Positions 31,527-43,312 of a DNA stretch of 64,000 nt are shown in pieces. Source of the DNA: Chaetomidium leptoderma (Eukaryota; Ascomycota; Sordariomycetes; Sordariales; Chaetomiaceae). Position 1 is the stretch's first letter, and the number at the start of each line of letters is the position of its first letter. The notes under the pieces were generated by a model. That model had not been told where the DNA came from and did no database searches. It was given only the letters and a program-made list of their open reading frames with translations. The position numbers were made by a program, and so were the translations under genes. Location of the stretch: positions 1-64,000 of the forward strand of contig MU856838.1 in assembly GCA_033296705.1 (NCBI GenBank), read 5' to 3'.

Positions 31527-32497
31527 GTTGTCAGCGGCGCATGGCGAGACTTGGGGGGTGGGGGGAGATCAGAAGGAGCCCGAAAAACAAAATAAAATAA
31601 AAACGGTCTTGAATGGATAGATCACTAGATTCTGTTGTAAATAATCACTTCGAATTGGTGTTGGTGCGGCGACGAGTGGTTATGAGTATGAGATCATTCC
31701 AGCGCTCTCTCTGCTCTCAGACCGGCACAGACCGGACGAGCTGGCCGTGGTGCTGTGGTGCTTGGCTCAAGAGTCGAGACAAGCAATTGATGCTGACCCG
31801 CTCGACGCGTGGGTGACCGGGATCCAATGGGGACTGTCATTGTGCTGATCCGCCACCGGCGACCCCTGTTGTCCCTTTGAGGCCGCCGATTGGGCTGTTG
31901 GAGGTGCTCGAAGAGTCGAAACCTGCTGCGCCAACTTCGAGGTGAAGCTGCGAATGCAAACCCAAGTCATTTTGAACGGAACAAGGCCGGAATCAATGCT
32001 ACTTGTAACGGCGCAATGCGATTCTGGGTTGACATGTCAACGCGTAGTTCCCTTGAAAAAGGAGGTGTCATTGTGACAGGCAGGGCCGGATGTCTGCAGC
32101 TTCAAGGGACCAGGCGATCTGATGTTGTTGTTTTCGGGAACATGCAGACCGAACACCGTTGCAGCTTGCAGCTTCCAGGTTGCTGCCTGCGCTGCAGCCA
32201 GAGCCCAAAGTTCAGTCACTGCAGGAGTGCAGTCGGGTGTCACTGCAGTGTCCCGCGAGTTGTCCCGCGAGTGTCCCACGAGTGTCTCGGTGGAAAGAGT
32301 CAAGTGGAGCAAGAGCCTTCAGCAGCGGGGCAATCGTGCTTATCTTATCACCACGTGCCTTCTCCACGACCCCTCCAGCCAATCGCAAAGCGTTCCCAGC
32401 TCAACCACCAAAGTAAACAAACAGTTTGGATCCCCAAATCCGAAACTCGACGACAAGGCGCATTCGAGCTGCCACAACACCACGACCCCACGACACG
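31527..32497. promoter_or_regulatory. Divergent promoter region between exchanger and condensin genes
   Basis: About 970 bases between two start codons. It contains a short tandem repeat (32249-32293) and several CTGCAG-rich segments around 32090-32250. No gene seen. Confidence 0.5.
32249..32293 (+). repeat. Short tandem repeat, 11-12-base unit TGTCCCGCGAG, about 4 copies
   Basis: TGTCCCGCGAGT, TGTCCCGCGAG, TGTCCCACGAG and a decayed TGTCTCGGTGG follow each other about 210 bases before the condensin ATG. Confidence 0.75.
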
Positions 32498-35479
32498 ATG
32501 GCTCGAGCTGCCCAAGCGCCGCGCAGGAGCGTGAGCAGAGTTGCGTCTGGCTCCCTGGCGGCATCGCCATTCAAATCGCCCGTAAAGTGAGTCGCCATCG
32601 CGTCGGTTTTGGATTTTGGGATTCCCTTGGATTCCCCGGATTCCCCGGATTCCCTGGTGTCCCCGCAAAGAAACGGGCCATTAATCGCACCCCGAGAGCA
32701 GGATCCCCCTCAACGACGACGCCCAGGAGAAAGCCCGGCGCTCCCACGGGCGCAAGGCCGCCCACGAGGCCCAGATTAACCAAATCAGGGCCGCAGCGAC
32801 AAGCACCCCGCGCAAGTCAGGCGCCACCCTCAACGACCTCCAAAATGTCGACGACCCCGGCTCTAGCCCGCGCACGCCGGCGCGCCGCCGCAGGAGCGGC
32901 AACTACCCCATGATTGTGGACGACGACGAACCGCTCATGGTGGGCGGCAAGGCCGTGACCCCGATGAAGCGCGTGCCGATACTCGCCAACTTTGAGGAGT
33001 GGATGAAGATGGCGACCGACAACAAGATCAACGCCGCCAACTCGTGGAACTTTGCCCTGATCGACTACTTCCACGACATGTCGCTTCTCAAGGAGGGCGA
33101 CGGCGTCAACTTCCAAAAGGCCAGCTGCACCCTCGATGGCTGTGTCAAGATCTACACGAGCAGAGTCGACAGCGTAGCCACCGAGACGGGGAAGCTGCTC
33201 AGCGGCTTGGCCGATAGCCGCGACAGCAAGAGGAAGGGCCGCGAGGACGAAGAGGAGGAGGAAGAGGATGAGGTGGACGAGGATGGCAATGTGCGGAAGA
33301 AGGCCAAGAAGAAGGTACTGAATCGCTTGCCGCTTGAGACCTCGTGCCGCTATACTAACGATATTACAGACTCAAAGATCATCCGAGTCAACCCTGGCGC
33401 CATCGTTTGCGTCGCTGCAATTAAAGAAGCTCGAGCTTGAATTCGCCGTCGACCCCCTGTTCAAAAAGGCTTCTGCAGATTTCGACGAGGGCGGCGCAAA
33501 GGGACTCCTGCTAAACCACCTAATGATCGACTCACAAGGGCGTATTGTGTTTGACAGCAGCGACGATGCTGAGGACGTCTCTGGGGCTGCCTCCAAATCT
33601 CGCCGGAGGGGAGATGCGGAGGAGATTGAGGATGAGGAAGGAGGAGACGAAGATGTTTCGATGCCCGATGCGGAGCAAACCCCGACGCCCGAGGAGCCAG
33701 AAGAGGAGGAGGGGGGAGATGTTGGAATTGACGTTGCGGGTTTGGGCGCAAGGTTCTTCCCCGAACTGGGTCTCCTCGACAACATGGACGTCTGCCCGTC
33801 TCTCAAAACATTCGACCTCGGCGATCCATCCGGCTCCTTGGACATCCCTTTCCTACGAGCACCAGAGGACTGGCGGGACCAGGACAAGGAAAAGACGCCC
33901 GGCCCTGGTGGGATCGGCGACAAGTCCGGCATGTTTATCGACGAGGAGAACGCGCTTGGATTTGACGATGAAGACGGACTCGGAACCTTTGACCTGGGCG
34001 CCGATGTCGACTTTGGCGAAGGAGGCGAGGCCTGGGCGCGGGAAGCTGCCCTCGAGCCGCAGATGATGCGCGTCTTCGATGCCGGGCTGGGGATGGGAGA
34101 TGGTGCTGGGGCAGATGGAGAAGGTGACGGGGCCGACATGCTGGATTCCGGGAATGGCGATTTTGCCATCTCAATGACGCACGCCCAAAAGGCCGACCGG
34201 ATGCACGAAGACATCCTCGGCTACTTTGACCAGGCTCTCCAAAAGAACTGGACGAGCGCCGAACACTGGAGGATACGAAAGATCAAGGACGTCAACAAGC
34301 CCACGGAACCCGCAAAGCAGCGCAAGGAGAAGCAGCCGTTCGAGATTGACTTTGTCGGCCCTCTGGACCCGGCCATTGCCGAGGTCATCCATACCCAGGC
34401 CTCGACAAACTCGGCCATCTCGATGCCGAAAAAGGACTGGAAGTCCAAGTCGCGCAACCTGCTGCCCGACGACAAGCACTTTAGCTCCAAGCAGCTCCTT
34501 AGCCTCTTCCTCAAACCCAAGGCCCGCATGGGCCGCCGGCGTGTCCTCGGCAGCGGCGGCCGGCTCGGCAACGCCGACTCACAGCGCCAAAACGAAATCC
34601 CCGAGGGCGAGATGGACGAGGCCTTCTGGGCGTCGCAAAAGGCGCCCCTCCAATCCGCCGACCACCACCAGTCCTCTCCGGACGACGGCCCGCCCCAGGG
34701 CGACTACGACGCCAACTTCTTCCAGGACGACGGCCTCCCCTTTGCGGGCGGCGGCGGCGGCCTCGACGACGACGACGACGACATGGACGACGAGTTTGCC
34801 GACGCGCGCGAGCACTTCTCGCCCGAGGCCGGCGGGCCCGGCGGGATGGGCATGATGACCGACGTCGGCATGACGGGCGCCTTTGGCGGGCTGACGGTGA
34901 CGAACCCGGCCGACCTGGCGTTTGGCACCATGCTGGTGACGCAGAGCCGGCGGTTCCGGCCCGAGTATGTGCAGTATGCGCGCGTGGCCAAGAAGGTGGA
35001 TGTGAGGCGGCTCAAGGAGAATCTGTGGAAGGGCATGGGGCTGGCACTACTCGATGTATGTTGTCTCCCTTTTCTCTCGCCCCTTTTCAAAGTTTTCTCT
35101 CCTTTAGAACCCCCATAATAACTAACCACCCCCCCTTTTGTTTTTTTCCACACAGGACTCAAACAACCCCAACAACAACCCCAGCCGCCTCCTGACCCCA
35201 ACCTCCCCAGAAAAGGCCGCCGCAAACGCCGCCGGTGGCGGTGGTGGTGAAGAAGGAGGAGGAGGAGCACAAGACCCGACCCTCAAGTTCACCAGCGTCA
35301 TGAACGACCTGCAGCGCGTCTATCCGACCAAGGCCATGGACGACATCTCGACCAGCTTCTGCTTCATCTGTCTGCTGCACTTGGCCAACGAGAAGGGGCT
35401 GGTCATCTCCAAGACAGAGGGGCTGGATGAGTTGCTGATCAAGAAGGATTGGAATGCCGAGATTGTTGAGGGCGAGTAG
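32498..35479 (+). CDS. BRN1: Condensin complex subunit 2 (kleisin Brn1/Barren/CAP-H)
   Basis: Kleisin that links the Smc2-Smc4 ATPases and the HEAT subunits of condensin for mitotic chromosome compaction. Exons 32498-32586, 32702-33314, 33370-35055 and 35156-35479 give 903 residues. Family blocks: DDAQEKARRSHGRKAAHEAQ after the first splice, WNFALIDYFHDMSLLKEGDG with SCTLDGCVKIYTSRVDSVA (N-terminal kleisin region), LEFAVDPLFKKASADFDEGG after intron 2, and near the C-terminus RLKENLWKGM. After intron 3 the winged-helix-like end has TSFCFICLLHLANEKGL. Several acidic runs (EEEEEEDEVDEDG, DDDDDDMDDEF) lie between. The ATG is the first after a stop in this frame; the first 30 residues are basic with SPFK-type sites suggesting CDK control. 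Confidence 0.94.
32611..32656 (+). repeat. Intronic minisatellite, 10-base unit GGATTCCCCC-like, about 4-5 copies
   Basis: Within the first intron of the condensin gene: GGATTTTG, GGATTCCCTT, GGATTCCCC, GGATTCCCC, GGATTCCCTGG in succession. Confidence 0.75.
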
Positions 35480-35885
35480 TAGTGGTTTGTTTATTTTCTT
35501 TTGGGGAGGAGGTATGGCTGGTTGGTTGTTGGGTGTGGGTTTCTTTTTTATTGTTGTGTTGTTGGGTTGATGATGAGCGATTGCATAGGGGAATGGATGT
35601 ATGTACACACACACACGTGCAACGAATGGGGGGTCTTGTAGTTGATGGTTTTATGATGACGAACGAATATCACTGTCTGCCATCTTATATTGTTCATTTG
35701 AAGCAGCTCACACGAGTTTAACGGCAGCGTCTGAGTGGTTGGTTGCATGGTATGTATGTACATGTCATGCAGTTCACGTCTATCCCCAAGATCAAACATG
35801 CCGCCCGCCCGTGCGTAGTTACGGCGTTTCTCTGTTGGCAATGCAGCCCCCGAGAGACAGAGAGAGAGAGAAAAAGAAAGGAGCC
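35480..35885. other. Convergent intergenic region
   Basis: Contains T/G-rich sequence, a short (AC)n run at about 35606-35616 and an (AG)n run at about 35858-35870. No gene seen. Confidence 0.6.
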
Positions 35886-37011
35886 TCAAGCGCCCCCTTT
35901 TTCGCCCTCCTCACCACCGGCATTCTTCCCGTCCCCAGCCTTCCCATCTCCTCCCTCCTCCCGCCCCTCGAGAGCGTCCAGATCTTCGGCTGAAACACCC
36001 AACGACGCCAAGATCTCATCCAGCTTGCTCTCGAGATTGCTCAAGTTGGCCTCGAGCGCGCTGGCCGTCTGCTCGCCCCTGTTTGTGTTGTGAACCCCAA
36101 CTTGTCAGCTAGCGAATCTATCTGTCTGTATGTGAGACATGGGCAAAGAGGCAATGAATGACAGGCAGATGTCCCTCGCCGGCGATGTGTGTATGTATGC
36201 ATGCCCCCCCCGCCCCGGGTGCTTCCGGATCTGCATTTCCCAGCATCCAACGGATGGTATCCGAGATGTTGCTGAAACCCTTTTCTTCGGCAAGCGAGAG
36301 GACAGACAGACAAACAGGAGAGGGAAAGGGGAGAAAAGAAACCGCAGCTGAGGAAGACAGAACCGGGACACTAGCGCTGCACGATGTATCATAACCGGCG
36401 GCTTGCTCTCATCACCCATGCCCACGGGGCTGACAGAACCAACGCATCATGCCGTGCCATGCCATGCGGGTTGGTAGGTTGGGGTTTTGGAGAAGGGGCT
36501 TGGGGGGATCCAGACCCTGCAGATCAGGGTCCTGACGAGGCTGCAAGCCTCCCATCCCCCCACCTTGCATCCATGATGCCCTGGCTTCCCGACCCGCCCA
36601 CTCGGGAGCAGCACTTGTTGCTAAGGGGGGGGAGTCGGACCCAGCCAGTCGTCTTCAACTTTGCAAAGTCACCGCTAAGGTCGGCACTGTCTCTGCGTCT
36701 GAAAGCGGTGAGAAAAGTGGAGAGGGTATGGAATATTTCGGAATTCTGGGGGAACAGGGATGCCGTTCTGAGGACAAGCCACAAGCTGGGCTTTTTTTTT
36801 TTTTTTTTTTTNNNNNNNNNNATCCCCCCCCTGCCCGGACGGTCCCGAGGGGCCCAGAGCACGAGGGCGCTTCGCTTACCTGCGCTAGATGGTCTCCGAC
36901 CGCCGACGATGATGGCGATGGCGCGGGTCGCTCATGCGAGGGGTTTTCGTCTTTCCCGGTGCTGGGAGCTCCGGCAGGGCTCTGGGCCTTGGGGGGCGTT
37001 GTTGGCGACAT
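35886..37011 (-). CDS. Small uncharacterised protein, three probable exons, last splice unresolved
   Basis: Exon 1, 37011-36880, encodes 44 residues (MSPTTPPKAQ...VGDHLAQ) and ends with a clean GTAAGC donor. Exon 2 is read from about 36279: after AAAAG it opens in phase with GFSNISDTIRWMLGNADPEA. Exon 3, from about 36078 to the stop at 35886-35888, carries an amphipathic helix-like segment (ALEANLSNLESKLDEILASL, GVSAEDLDALEG) and an acidic Gly-rich tail. The junction of exons 2 and 3 does not close: no GT donor follows exon 2, only a G8 run (36204-36211) and a GC, and exon 3 is needed in a different phase. A homopolymer error in the assembly, or a frame break, would explain this. Intron 1 contains the 10-N gap. 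I do not recognise the protein. Confidence 0.45.
36812..36821. other. Assembly gap of 10 Ns between poly-T and poly-C runs
   Basis: A run of about 20 T (36792-36811) precedes ten Ns and a C-rich run follows. It is a conventional fixed-size gap; the true length is unknown. Confidence 0.99.
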
Positions 37012-37495
37012 GTGGCAGGTTGGGTTGCCGGGTGGAAGCGATAACGTTGACTAGGTAGGTACCAGGTAGTGAGCTCGGGAAACGAAGGTGCTGCAGCGGC
37101 TGCAGCGACTAGGTAGGTAGGTAGCTCCAGGTTACTGCTGCACCTCAGCTGCTGGTGTTCCTTTAGTCGGGAATGGAAAAGTCTGCGGTGCTTCTTTCCT
37201 GTCCGAACCGCTCCAAGCTTTGCTGTGTCCACCGGGCTTGCGGCAAGCTTACCGCTCTCGGCCTGTCAGCCTGCTGCTGGGAAAGTGCGGTTTCCCTTTC
37301 CTGCCACCGGGCTTGTCAATAGACGATGTTCCGGGGATCGGTGCGCAGCCCCAATCTGGATGACCTCGCTCTCTCAATGGAACCGAAACGCACGAGAGCT
37401 GCAGCAAGGCGACGGCGTTTTGGGGGCGCTGCAGGGTCCTTGGGTGCTGACAACTCCACCAGGCTTGGGGCTTGGCTGCTGGTCCTGCTTGTTGC

Positions 37496-37526
<31 letters not shown>

Positions 37527-40161
37527 TTCCGAGCGGAATGCTGCTATCGGGGTGCTGCAGAAAATAGTTAGCCGTGTCGCCACGCCCGGCCCGCCACCGT
37601 ATCCAGACTATCGGCGCTGTAACAATTAAGCTTGTTTTAACCAAGGCGTCATCACATCACCCAACGTCGTCCGCAATGTGAGCTTCGTCGCGAGCGAGCA
37701 GGGTCAGCCGCCGAAAGCGGTGAGGGGAGTGGGGAGCGAACGTTCTAGGCTCTCAGGCTCCCGGCCGATCTCTCAAAATCTAAGCAGGCCCGGTGCGCCG
37801 GCCAATTGGAGCCAGCTCTGCCCTGTGGATACCCACAAAAGTGCTCATGACCTGATGGCACTGTACGCAATTGTCTATGCTAAAATCGGAAATCCCATAA
37901 GCGCTGAACCGGCAATTTCCAGCGCGGCTGACAGTCGGCGCGGCTTTCCGTTCTCTACGAGAGTCTGCGTCGTGGTCACCACTGTTCAGCAGATCAGACA
38001 ATTCTGCATCTCCTAAGTCCCTCCAGAAGTACGGAATACCGAGTGCATTGCCCTAATTTTCTTGAGGAGTCTTCCCTATCTGGCAGCCCACTCCATCCGA
38101 GTTTCACCAGAACTTCGAAAGACGCCAAGCATCGAGGATGTGCTACGACAGCGCCCCGCCGCCGTGTTACGCGGTTCCCAGAGACCCGGCAAAGCCGTCA
38201 GTGGCCCCGCACGCGCATTGGCTCTGTGTGGGAGGGACAAGCAAAATGCGGCAAGGGTGGGAAGTGCGGCACCGCGGATTCTGGAAGCTCGATTGCAGGG
38301 CAAATTTTCGATGATGGAAAAGAGTCGATGGTCTCTGGCACCCCGGAGAGCGTCCGATTCCCCGCGCAACACCAACGAGCACCCAAAGCGGAACCACGAG
38401 TACTCCACGTTCTGCAATGAATCGGCGAGCTGATCTCTTCCGTAACTCGCCCGAGCCACCTTTCAGTTGTTGGCCACAAAGAGAGACTGTGATGAATCAC
38501 CGCGAGGCAGGTGCCGAAACTTCTTACGAGCAGCTCCAATGCGAGTGAGGGGATCGCTCTTCCCACAGTGATGCCGCGGCCGCTAGCCCGCTTTGGGAGC
38601 GCAGCGGTCACGGCATATCTCATTGGTTCAATAGCGCCGTGCAGCCTGGAAAATCGTACGTTTTTCATGTGCCTCTCCTCGATTCGATGGGGATCGAGAT
38701 CTTTTTTCTCCTTTCCCCGTGTGCCCGTGCGTGCCATGGCATTCCCATGGCGACAATACCCTGCCAACGGCCCTCTTTTAGCTGTTCAAACAATGCCGAT
38801 TGCCTCTTTAGGTAGCATCAACCAAAGGCACCGAGGCACCCTCGACACCGTGGGCTCAAAGGGATCGATCGATGTCGCACTGTTTGTGTCATGGTTCACC
38901 CGTCAAACCCGTTCGCGCGAATTGCCCATGGGGGCGAGATGGGAATTCGAGACATTGCTGACGCCACGTTTGAGGGATGAGAGCCTCCGCAAAGGCTTGA
39001 AACCTGTCTACCAGGCACTCGTCCCAACTCTCTGGTCCAGCATGAGGTCATGAGGACTGATGAGCAGGTTGTCGAGGCGACTGAGAGCACCAAAGAAACT
39101 CTGCTGTCGTCGATCTGCTCAAACGATCACGATCCAGAGGGCCATTCTATGTACGTATGCACTGTACTACCTACCATAGGGCGCCGCCGCACTCAGCCAA
39201 AATAGTCTCCCAGTGCCATTTCGTCGCCGCTCGCAAATGCAGACACCTCGATTCGGGGCTGGCTGTTGTTGGCCAAAAAACAACAACCCAGACTGTGCCA
39301 GATACCGAAATACAAGCCAGCCGAGCCAGATATCTTCCTTCTTTGGCCCGGAGAATGGCCCGGAGAACAGTCTAGACCCGGGCACACGTCCACGTCCCCG
39401 TTTTAATTTCACGCCGCCCCGACTAGACTAGGTATTGCTCGTCCCAGCATTCCCCGGCCAGACGCGAGCCGGTTTCCGTTTAACGTTACACCCAAGCCAG
39501 CCCAAGTTGCCCCTTCAACCAGGAGACTCGCGGTCCCGTTCCGTGCAAGTACCCTTTCCCAATAGCGACCCATCACCTCACCAAGGACCCTGGCTCTTGT
39601 CGATTCCGTCCCACGTCTGCTCCCTCCCATGCATGTCATCACGATCTTGGACTCTCACCCCACCACGCCGACAGCCCAGAATTCCAATTTCAAGAATGCC
39701 ATGGCATAGTTTAAGCGAATTCTCTCCTGGCCTTGTCATTGACTCCCCGAGAACCTCTCTCTACTTCATCCATCTGTCCACTGCCGCCACCCCAACAAGC
39801 TACTAGCACGACCGAGTCTCGACTCCTAACCCCCAAGGCTTGCACTTTCTATCCCGCGCGCTCCTTCAACGCCCCGAGAACGCCGCAATTGCAACTCCCA
39901 CACCGGGCAGATACATCACAGCCCGCTGCACTCAGCGATACGACCGAGGAACGTGGGCAAGACCCATAGTCTGTCGGACTATTGCCAAAACATACCGTGC
40001 AGGATCAGAAAAGAGAAGCTTGTTTACGCGGACGGGAGGCCCCTCGAACTGGGTATTCCTGGGCGTGGGAAAAAAAATACTCGGCGGTGCAGTGCCGATC
40101 CTAGCAACCCCGGCGCTCACCACCGGATTGACGAGCAACACAACATAAACCACCAGGTCGA
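37012..40161. other. 3.1-kb divergent intergenic region
   Basis: Upstream of the small gene (minus) and of the SAM/HMG-box gene (plus). Frames such as 38511-39053 (plus) and 38198-38767 (minus) overlap each other and show no domain-like sequence. Repeated GGTAGGTA motifs occur near 37052-37125. The last kilobase is C-rich on the plus strand and may be a long transcribed leader. Confidence 0.5.
37495..37526 (+). repeat. (CTGT)n microsatellite, 8 copies
   Basis: Perfect tetranucleotide run in the intergenic region. Confidence 0.9.
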
Positions 40162-42076
40162 ATGTCGCCATCACTAGGGGCTGTTTTTGGGGAGTTGGGC
40201 ATTACCCAGTACCTGGATGGCTTCCTAGAACAGGGGTTTGACACGTGGGAGACCATCTTGGACATCACCGAATCTGACCTGTACGTGAGGCCGAGGCCTG
40301 GCAACTGTGATAGGGCTGGCCTCGATGCTGACTGAGTTCGGCAGCGATGTATTGGGCGTGAAGCTGGGCCATCGACGGGTACGTATCCCTTCCGCTGCGC
40401 TATGCGTAGCAGCAGCATATGGTATCTGCCGCCTCCCAGCGGGCGGCGTAAACGATCCGAACCTTTCTGACCACGACGACGACCCACAGAAGCTCCAAAG
40501 ACGGATCGCTAGTTCCCGCGGGATTGCTGCAGAGGCATCCCTAATGTCCCCGGCGCAATCACCCGCCGACGAACCCAAGCACGAAGATGTAATCAAAACC
40601 GAAGCTCAGGCGACCGACGGCCGGGATACGGCCGGCGTCATCGTCACAAAGAGGAAGTACCGGCGGCATCCAAAGGTTGGTTGGTGTCTATCTCCACCAA
40701 AGGCAAACAAAGTTGCCAAAACAATGATTTGACGCTGATGCAGTGGCTAGTCGGATGACAATGCGCCGGAACGGCCCCCCTCAGCCTATGTGCTCTTCTC
40801 CAACAGTAAGCCGCGCATGGTCACCACCCCATGACTCGTTCGTGAGAACCGGCCACTGACATGTTGCGTAAAGAAATGCGCGAGGAGTTAAAAGGCCGAA
40901 ACCTGAGCTTTACCGAGATTGCCAAGCTTGTGGGTGAAAACTGGCAGAACCTGACGGCGGCCGAGAAGGAACCGTTTGAGTCCCAGGCCCAAGCCATCAA
41001 GGACAAGTACTTGAGTGACCTTACCGAGTACAAGAAGGCGCCCGAGTACAAGAAGTACATGACTTATCTCCAGGAGTTCAAGGCTAAGCACGCCTCTCCA
41101 TCACAAGGTGAGTGCGCATGCATACCCAGCTCAAATTCTTGTCGGGATATGTTTTTTTAACACGCTTGCGGGCACTGCAGATAAGGATGCCTCCAAAAGA
41201 GTCAGGCTCTCCGAGTCAGGGGGCCAAGGCCGCAGCAGCCCCGGCGCGACGCCAACGAGGACCAGCAGGAGCGGGAGTAGCACCGAGAGCGGCAGGGGAA
41301 GCGAGCCATCGACGAGCAGGTCGAGGGTCGACTCTATGGTTTCCATGAGCGAGACTCAGTACACGGATTCGTCGGTTTCGTCGGTCTTGACCCCTTCTCC
41401 AGATGAGCCCGTTCTCTCTCCCGCCGTAAGCAATCCCGAGCGGCGCTTCTCAGACCGCTCACCAAGCTTCACTTCGGACCTGATGGATCAGTCTTTGCTG
41501 CCTGGGCCTCGTCACTCGAGCCAGGGAGATGACCCGAGCCGAGATCCGTTGAGCATGCACAGACACCTCCCATCGCTCTCTGATGTGTTTGATGGACAGG
41601 GGTTGCCTGGAGGGATGCGTACTTCGAATGAACCCAACGGGTACCGTTTTCCAGGCCCCCATATGATCAGAAGCCCAGGTCCTCCGTTGGGACATCCCAA
41701 CGGTGATACGCGTACAGCACCACACACAAACGGAAATGGCCTGCCTTATGGCGCGAACCCGTCTTCACACCCAACTTTTGGTCAACCCCGACCACCAGTC
41801 GACGGCCCCTTGCCAATACACGCCCTGCTAGCATCCAAGCCAGAACCCCCATTTCACACCAATCAACGACCGCACCTACAATCTGGAAACCCTTATCATG
41901 TGGACCAAAATCACGGGCTTGTGCACCACACGCCAAATGGTGCCGTTGGCCTTCCCATGATCAACGGTATGTCCCTCCATCCTGCTATTTTTCGAGTGTT
42001 GCTGACATTGGTGCCAAAGGTTATCACCACCACCAACCCCCATTACACGGACACCATATCAACAGGGCCCCTGGGC

Positions 42077-42107
<31 letters not shown>

Positions 42108-42255
42108 GCATCTGCAGCAGCAGCAGCAGCAGCAGCAACCAGCTGGGCCACCATCTAGTTCCGGGTTACCTCAGCAGCGAAAGCAAAACGCAAACCTTGA
42201 CGGCATGAGCGCCTTGCTCAAGGCAGGGGAGATTGTCGACCGCCGTGCACAATGA
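40162..42255 (+). CDS. SAM-domain plus HMG-box protein, probable transcription factor
   Basis: Seven exons, 40162-40280, 40345-40378, 40490-40675, 40751-40805, 40874-41107, 41181-41966 and 42020-42255, close in frame to 549 residues. A SAM-like domain (about 1-60) has GAVFGELGITQYLDGFLEQG, TWETILDITESDL and LGVKLGHRRKLQR across two introns. A MATA/SOX-type HMG box (about 119-197) starts APERPPSAYVLFSNKMREEL and continues LSFTEIAKLVGENWQNLT and YKKYMTYLQEFKAKH, with introns splitting it twice. A basic RKYRRHPK stretch precedes the box. The remainder is Ser/Pro-rich, ending in a polyglutamine tract and NLDGMSALLKAGEIVDRR. HMG-box proteins of this type act in sexual development in related fungi; I infer a DNA-binding regulator but cannot assign an ortholog name. 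Confidence 0.85.
42075..42139 (+). repeat. Trinucleotide tract (CAA)n/(CAG)n coding polyglutamine
   Basis: About eleven Gln codons (mostly CAA), then His-Leu, then about eight Gln codons (mostly CAG), in the last exon of the SAM/HMG-box gene. Length is likely polymorphic. Confidence 0.9.
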
Positions 42256-43312
42256 TCTTGGAGAGATCGGGGGGGTCGACGGTAGGATTTTCAAGCTCCT
42301 TTGCTCTCTCCCCAACTCACTCAAAACATTCTCTGCTTCCGCCATCTTGGTGTGTCCTTGTCTATAACTACCTGTCTTACTATGTCGTGTACACATACCT
42401 ACCTCTGTTCAGCTGGATACCCTTTTATCTGTATGCTTTTCTGGATACACGCCTTATGGATAGCCTATAACCATATTGAAATGGTGCTGTTACTAAGAGA
42501 GCCGAAGAGCGGTAATCTCGTGGTTGAGATACAGATAAATAAGGGTTCTGCATGCTTCGTGAGGAGTCAAGCACCTGTTGGATTGCCACAGCTACACACA
42601 GCTGACCATTGCATGTGGGCTTCTTACTGTTGGGGATCAATTGCGGTTGTTCAACTGGTTGACCTTGGTGGTCTACAGGTTCAGCCGGTCAGGGGGAGTG
42701 GCAGAGACCCCTAAAAGTCCATTTGCAGAAGTCATTTGCAGAAGACTGGGCTGTGTCCGTACCCGCCCAAATGTGGCTTGGTCCAGGACTCCAGCATTGT
42801 GGTTCATGCACCTCGAGGTCCCCCGTTTCAGTCCTCCGGGCATCGAGCGGATTGCTGGTGCCGGAGGTTCGGGGGCCCTCGGTCTCCGGCATACCCACAT
42901 GGGCACTTTTGAGGAGCCTCCGCCACAGCCCCGGGCCGACCCGGGGCTCAAGCTCTGTCTCAATTGTCTGGATTCCCCGTCGGCGCGTCTTGGCTGTCAG
43001 AGATACGAATCTTTTGCCACGCAGATGTTCTATTCGTGGTCGAGGCAATCCAGCCCAAGCCCTGGCCCCTGGGGCTACGAGCCTTTCCGCCCGACCATCA
43101 ACATGGTGGCCGTTTGCTGTGTTCGGAAGACGGACGATTCGGACTGCGAGTCAGGTGATGGGGCAGGTCAGAATGTTGGCGCCCGTCTGAATTGGCTCTG
43201 AAGATACAGAAGTGTCTTCTTGCCCCTGGCAGGAAATCTCAACGGCATATTAATATTCTCACATCTCAGACCTCGGGCCCTTTTCTTCTCTCTCGCTGCA
43301 TCCCGAACAAAC
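42256..43312. other. Intergenic region with no gene seen
   Basis: About 1.06 kb between two plus-strand genes. Overlapping frames 42578-43201 and 42723-43190 lack domain-like sequence. The last 100 bases hold a pyrimidine-rich likely leader. Confidence 0.5.

Noticed and set aside
36792..36830. Poly-T/N/poly-C block considered as a poly-A tail of a retroposed gene
   Set aside because: It abuts an assembly gap and lies in a probable intron; no retroposed coding sequence flanks it.
38511..39053. 180-codon plus-strand frame
   Set aside because: Low protein-like character, no splice-compatible extension, overlapped by a comparable minus-strand frame (38198-38767).
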